From Gammaproteobacteria bacterium (GTDB lineage: Bacteria; Pseudomonadota; Gammaproteobacteria; Steroidobacterales; Steroidobacteraceae): 8,951 bases of DNA. The notes below the pieces were generated by a model. The model saw only the letters and a program-made list of their open reading frames with translations, did not search any database and had not been told where the DNA came from. The position numbers and the translations under genes are program-made. The stretch lies in NCBI GenBank assembly GCA_030040525.1, contig JASHTN010000348.1, forward strand, positions 1 to 8,951. The letters run 5' to 3'. Each line of letters starts with the position of its first letter. Positions within the stretch are counted from its first letter, which is position 1. Shown piece by piece: positions 6,763-8,951 of this stretch.

Positions 6763-8849
6763 GTGATCTTTGCGTACACGCTGCGCACCAGCTCCTCGCG
6801 GCTCGGCGACGGAAAGCCGTATTCGGTGTGCAGGTCGTGGAGGAGATTGCGGCCGGCGACCGACAGCTGGAGCCGCTGGCTGATCTGCCAGGCCAGCCGG
6901 GAGTCGAGGCCGAAGTAGCTCGGCACGGTTCCCAGCACCGGACCGCCGGTGGGGCCGTTGTCCATGTGCAGCTCGTCCACCCAGCGCAGCGCAGCGTCGA
7001 GCGTCACTCGACCGGGCAGGTCCATGCTCGAGCGCAGTGCGACCTGCTGCTGCGGATCGGCGGTCTCGTTACCGGCAGCGGTGGCGTCGATCGCTCCGGG
7101 TTTGACGTGGATGTTCTCGCGCAGCAGATCGTAGCCGGCGTGCAGCCGCCACCAGTCCAGCAGCTGATACGAGGCGCTCAGCTCGGCCCCGTAGGTGTGG
7201 CCTTCCAGGTTGTTGCCGAAAGTGTCCGGATACGGGTAGGGGTAGAACACCGTGGTCGGCGTCGGAGTGATGCTGCGCAGATCGTTGTAGTCGTTGTAGA
7301 AGGTGGAGAGGGAAAGCGACACGTTCGGCCCGAGCGTGGCGCGATAGCCCGCTTCGTAAGCAATCAGCACCTCGGAGACGAAGTCCGGGTTGCCCAGCAG
7401 ATAGTTGGTCGGGAACTGAAAGGGCGGCGGCGCATTTTCGAGGCCGGTCGGCGTCACCAGGTCGTAGTCGTAGCGCGAGGGCGTGCGCACGGCGCGCGAA
7501 ACGGCCGCCCACAGGAGCTGCGCCGGATCGACGTTCCATTGCAGACGTGCGCTCGGCTCCACCTCGTAGCCGGTGAAGTCGTTGTGCTCGAGCTTCGAGC
7601 CGACGGTGAGATAGACGTTCTGCGCGAGCAGGATCTCGTCCTGCAGGAATCCACTGTAGAGCGCCTGCTCGAGGACCGGCGGCGAGAAGCGCACCAGCGA
7701 GAGGTCGTAGTCGGCTTCATCGGTCCAGCGATAACCCAGACCCCAGGTGAGCGTCTGCCGCGTGCCCCAGCCGAAGTGGTACTGGAATTCCACGTCGTAA
7801 GCGTCGAGGTTGTCCGTGAGCGCCGCCGCCGGAAAGCCGCTGTAGTAAGGGGGAACCGGGGGGCTGGCGGCAACGGGGTCCGACAGATACGTGTGGTCGT
7901 AGTAGAGCTGCAGACTCATCGAGCTGCCGTCGGACGCGGTGTGCGTCCAGCGGCCGAGGACGTTGCCGCCCGAGCGGGCCGCCTCGAGGTTGTTGCCGTC
8001 GCCTTCGGTGCCGTTGTAGACGTCGCCCTGCAGCGTGTAGGCGTTCTCGGCCGAGGGCTGCGCATCCATGCGGAAGCCGCCGCGGGTCATGTGCCAGGCA
8101 TCCTGCGCGTTGGCTCCCGTGCTCGTGACCTCGTCGCCGTAGTCGGTGTACTTGCCGTACACGCGCAGGTAGACGTCGGGGGCGAGCGTCGCACCGTAGC
8201 GTGCGCCGTCCTGCTCGCGGAGCTCGTTGCCGCCTCCCGCGAAAGCGTAGGCACCCTGCGTGTCCCCCGCGCTCTTGGTGACGATGTTGATCACGCCGTT
8301 GACGGCGTTGGCGCCCCAGAGCGTGCCGCCCGGCCCGCTGATGACCTCGATGCGCTCGATGTCCGCGAGCAGGTAGTCCTGCACGTCCCAGAGAACTCCG
8401 CCGTACAGCGGCGTGTAGACGGCCCGGCCATCGATCAGGACCAGGAGCTTGTTGGCGAGATTGGCGTTGAAGCCGCGCGCGCTGATGGCCCAGTCGTGCG
8501 CGTTGATCTGTGCAACTTCCAGGTTATCCGCAAGCCGCAGCGCCTCCGGAATGGTCGTGGCGCCAGAGCGCCGTATGTCGTCCGCGGTGATCACCTGGAT
8601 GGAGGCAGGGGCCCGCAGCAGCTTCTGCGGCGCCTTGGCGACCGAGGTTACCTCAACGTTCATGAGATCCTCGACGCTCAGCTGCTTGAGCTGGCCGGTC
8701 GCGGTCGCCTCGGGCGTGTCGCCGAGCGACTGGCCGGCTGCCTGCCCGAGCAGCAGACACGTCAGCAGCGCGAGCCCACCCCGGCGACTGCCGGCGCCAG
8801 CGTGCTTACAGATCGTGGGCGACAACCGTCGCTCCGTGGCCCTGGACAT
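6750..8849 (-). CDS. TonB-dependent outer-membrane receptor
   Basis: Outer-membrane beta-barrel protein of 699 residues with an N-terminal plug. An extended basic N-region and hydrophobic stretch (about 25-38) form a signal peptide, probably cleaved near residues 38-40. The plug spans about 75-195 and carries ISARGFN (122-128), LVLIDGR (136-142), IERIEVISGPG (164-174) and NAVNGVINIVTK (181-192). The rest is an aromatic-rich barrel ending in Phe699, the usual outer-membrane assembly signal. There is no N-terminal STN signalling domain. The segment VEVTSV (65-70) is a candidate TonB box, although it is not a classic one. The substrate cannot be told from sequence; a Tyr/Pro-rich stretch (528-543) may be an external loop. 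The ATG at 8849 has GGAGG six bases upstream. The gene opens the operon and overlaps the YfiR gene by 13 bases, which favours a sensory or signalling partnership over, or in addition to, nutrient uptake (inference). Confidence 0.95.
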   Translation of the reverse strand: MSRATERRLSPTICKHAGAGSRRGGLALLTCLLLGQAAGQSLGDTPEATATGQLKQLSVEDLMNVEVTSVAKAPQKLLRAPASIQVITADDIRRSGATTIPEALRLADNLEVAQINAHDWAISARGFNANLANKLLVLIDGRAVYTPLYGGVLWDVQDYLLADIERIEVISGPGGTLWGANAVNGVINIVTKSAGDTQGAYAFAGGGNELREQDGARYGATLAPDVYLRVYGKYTDYGDEVTSTGANAQDAWHMTRGGFRMDAQPSAENAYTLQGDVYNGTEGDGNNLEAARSGGNVLGRWTHTASDGSSMSLQLYYDHTYLSDPVAASPPVPPYYSGFPAAALTDNLDAYDVEFQYHFGWGTRQTLTWGLGYRWTDEADYDLSLVRFSPPVLEQALYSGFLQDEILLAQNVYLTVGSKLEHNDFTGYEVEPSARLQWNVDPAQLLWAAVSRAVRTPSRYDYDLVTPTGLENAPPPFQFPTNYLLGNPDFVSEVLIAYEAGYRATLGPNVSLSLSTFYNDYNDLRSITPTPTTVFYPYPYPDTFGNNLEGHTYGAELSASYQLLDWWRLHAGYDLLRENIHVKPGAIDATAAGNETADPQQQVALRSSMDLPGRVTLDAALRWVDELHMDNGPTGGPVLGTVPSYFGLDSRLAWQISQRLQLSVAGRNLLHDLHTEYGFPSPSREELVRSVYAKITWGF

Positions 8850-8855
8850 ACTTGT

Positions 8856-8860
8856 CCTCC
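8856..8860 (-). promoter_or_regulatory. Shine-Dalgarno of the receptor gene
   Basis: GGAGG on the minus strand, separated by six bases (ACAAGT) from the ATG at 8849. This is close to the ideal spacing and fixes the receptor start. Confidence 0.85.
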
Positions 8861-8882
8861 ACCGAAGTCAGCGCGTAGCCAA

Positions 8883-8900
8883 GAAGTCCGCGCGGATTTC
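8883..8900 (-). repeat. 18-bp near-perfect palindrome upstream of the receptor (candidate operator)
   Basis: GAAGTCCGCGCGGATTTC is its own reverse complement except for one base pair (16 of 18 positions symmetric), with a perfect 10-bp core TCCGCGCGGA at 8887-8896. It ends 33 bases before the receptor ATG. A dimeric repressor or activator site is possible; a leader RNA stem is possible too. GC-rich DNA gives short palindromes by chance, so the call is tentative. Confidence 0.4.
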
Positions 8901-8951
8901 GTCCTGCCTGCGCACACCATAGAAGCCGCGCAGAGCCGCAGGAACGCTTGT
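8901..8951 (-). promoter_or_regulatory. Probable promoter region of the operon, elements weak
   Basis: The window begins about 100 bases upstream of the receptor start. The only sigma-70-like pair I can find is TATGGT (8916-8921) with TTCCTG (8939-8944) at a 17-base spacing. The -10 matches four of six consensus bases but the -35 only two of six. A transcription start near 8909 would place the palindrome at 8883-8900 within the first 30 bases of the message. The true promoter may lie beyond the window. Confidence 0.2.

Noticed and set aside
5425..6918. Plus-strand open frame of 497 codons
   Set aside because: Antisense to the membrane kinase, the YfiR gene and the receptor 3' end; low-complexity composition with no domain motif.
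8850..8951. c-di-GMP riboswitch or other structured leader RNA upstream of the receptor
   Set aside because: The available leader is about 100 bases and shows none of the conserved riboswitch core elements I could recognise; only the short palindrome stands out.

Overview
The window (8,951 bases, high GC, about two thirds by eye) is a single block of five minus-strand genes with no RNA genes, insertion sequences, CRISPR arrays or convincing plus-strand genes. Strong G/C third-position bias, a TonB-dependent outer-membrane receptor, a YfiR-type periplasmic protein and several multi-domain histidine kinase and c-di-GMP proteins point to a Gram-negative proteobacterium. My best guess is a gammaproteobacterium of the Xanthomonadales/Steroidobacterales/Nevskiales kind. 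The taxonomic guess rests on gene content and style only.

Layout, in transcription order (right to left): 8951-8850, upstream region with a strong Shine-Dalgarno and an 18-bp near-perfect palindrome; 8849-6750, TonB-dependent receptor; 6762-6202, YfiR-like periplasmic protein starting at a GTG inside the receptor's 3' end; 6195-3751, membrane hybrid histidine kinase with a CHASE8-type periplasmic domain, HAMP, GAF, kinase core and C-terminal receiver; 3754-2114, soluble receiver-GAF-histidine kinase that overlaps the previous gene by ATGA; 2113-1964, a 150-bp gap with a small inverted repeat; 1963 to beyond the left edge, a receiver-GAF-GGDEF-EAL protein cut by the window end. The first four genes are overlapping or 6 bp apart and are almost certainly one operon. 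The fifth may be read through or have its own promoter.

Taken together the genes look like an envelope-to-cytoplasm signalling chain: outer-membrane receptor, periplasmic YfiR, CHASE8 inner-membrane kinase, soluble relay kinase, c-di-GMP enzyme. In the known YfiBNR system the YfiR partner, YfiN, is itself a CHASE8-HAMP diguanylate cyclase. Here the CHASE8-HAMP input is joined to a hybrid histidine kinase, and the c-di-GMP output sits in a separate receiver protein whose GGDEF motif is degenerate (GGGTF) while its visible EAL motifs are intact. The predicted output is therefore c-di-GMP hydrolysis rather than synthesis. No DNA-binding output and no HPt domain is visible in the window. The component families are known. 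The wiring between them is inference from gene order and domain content.
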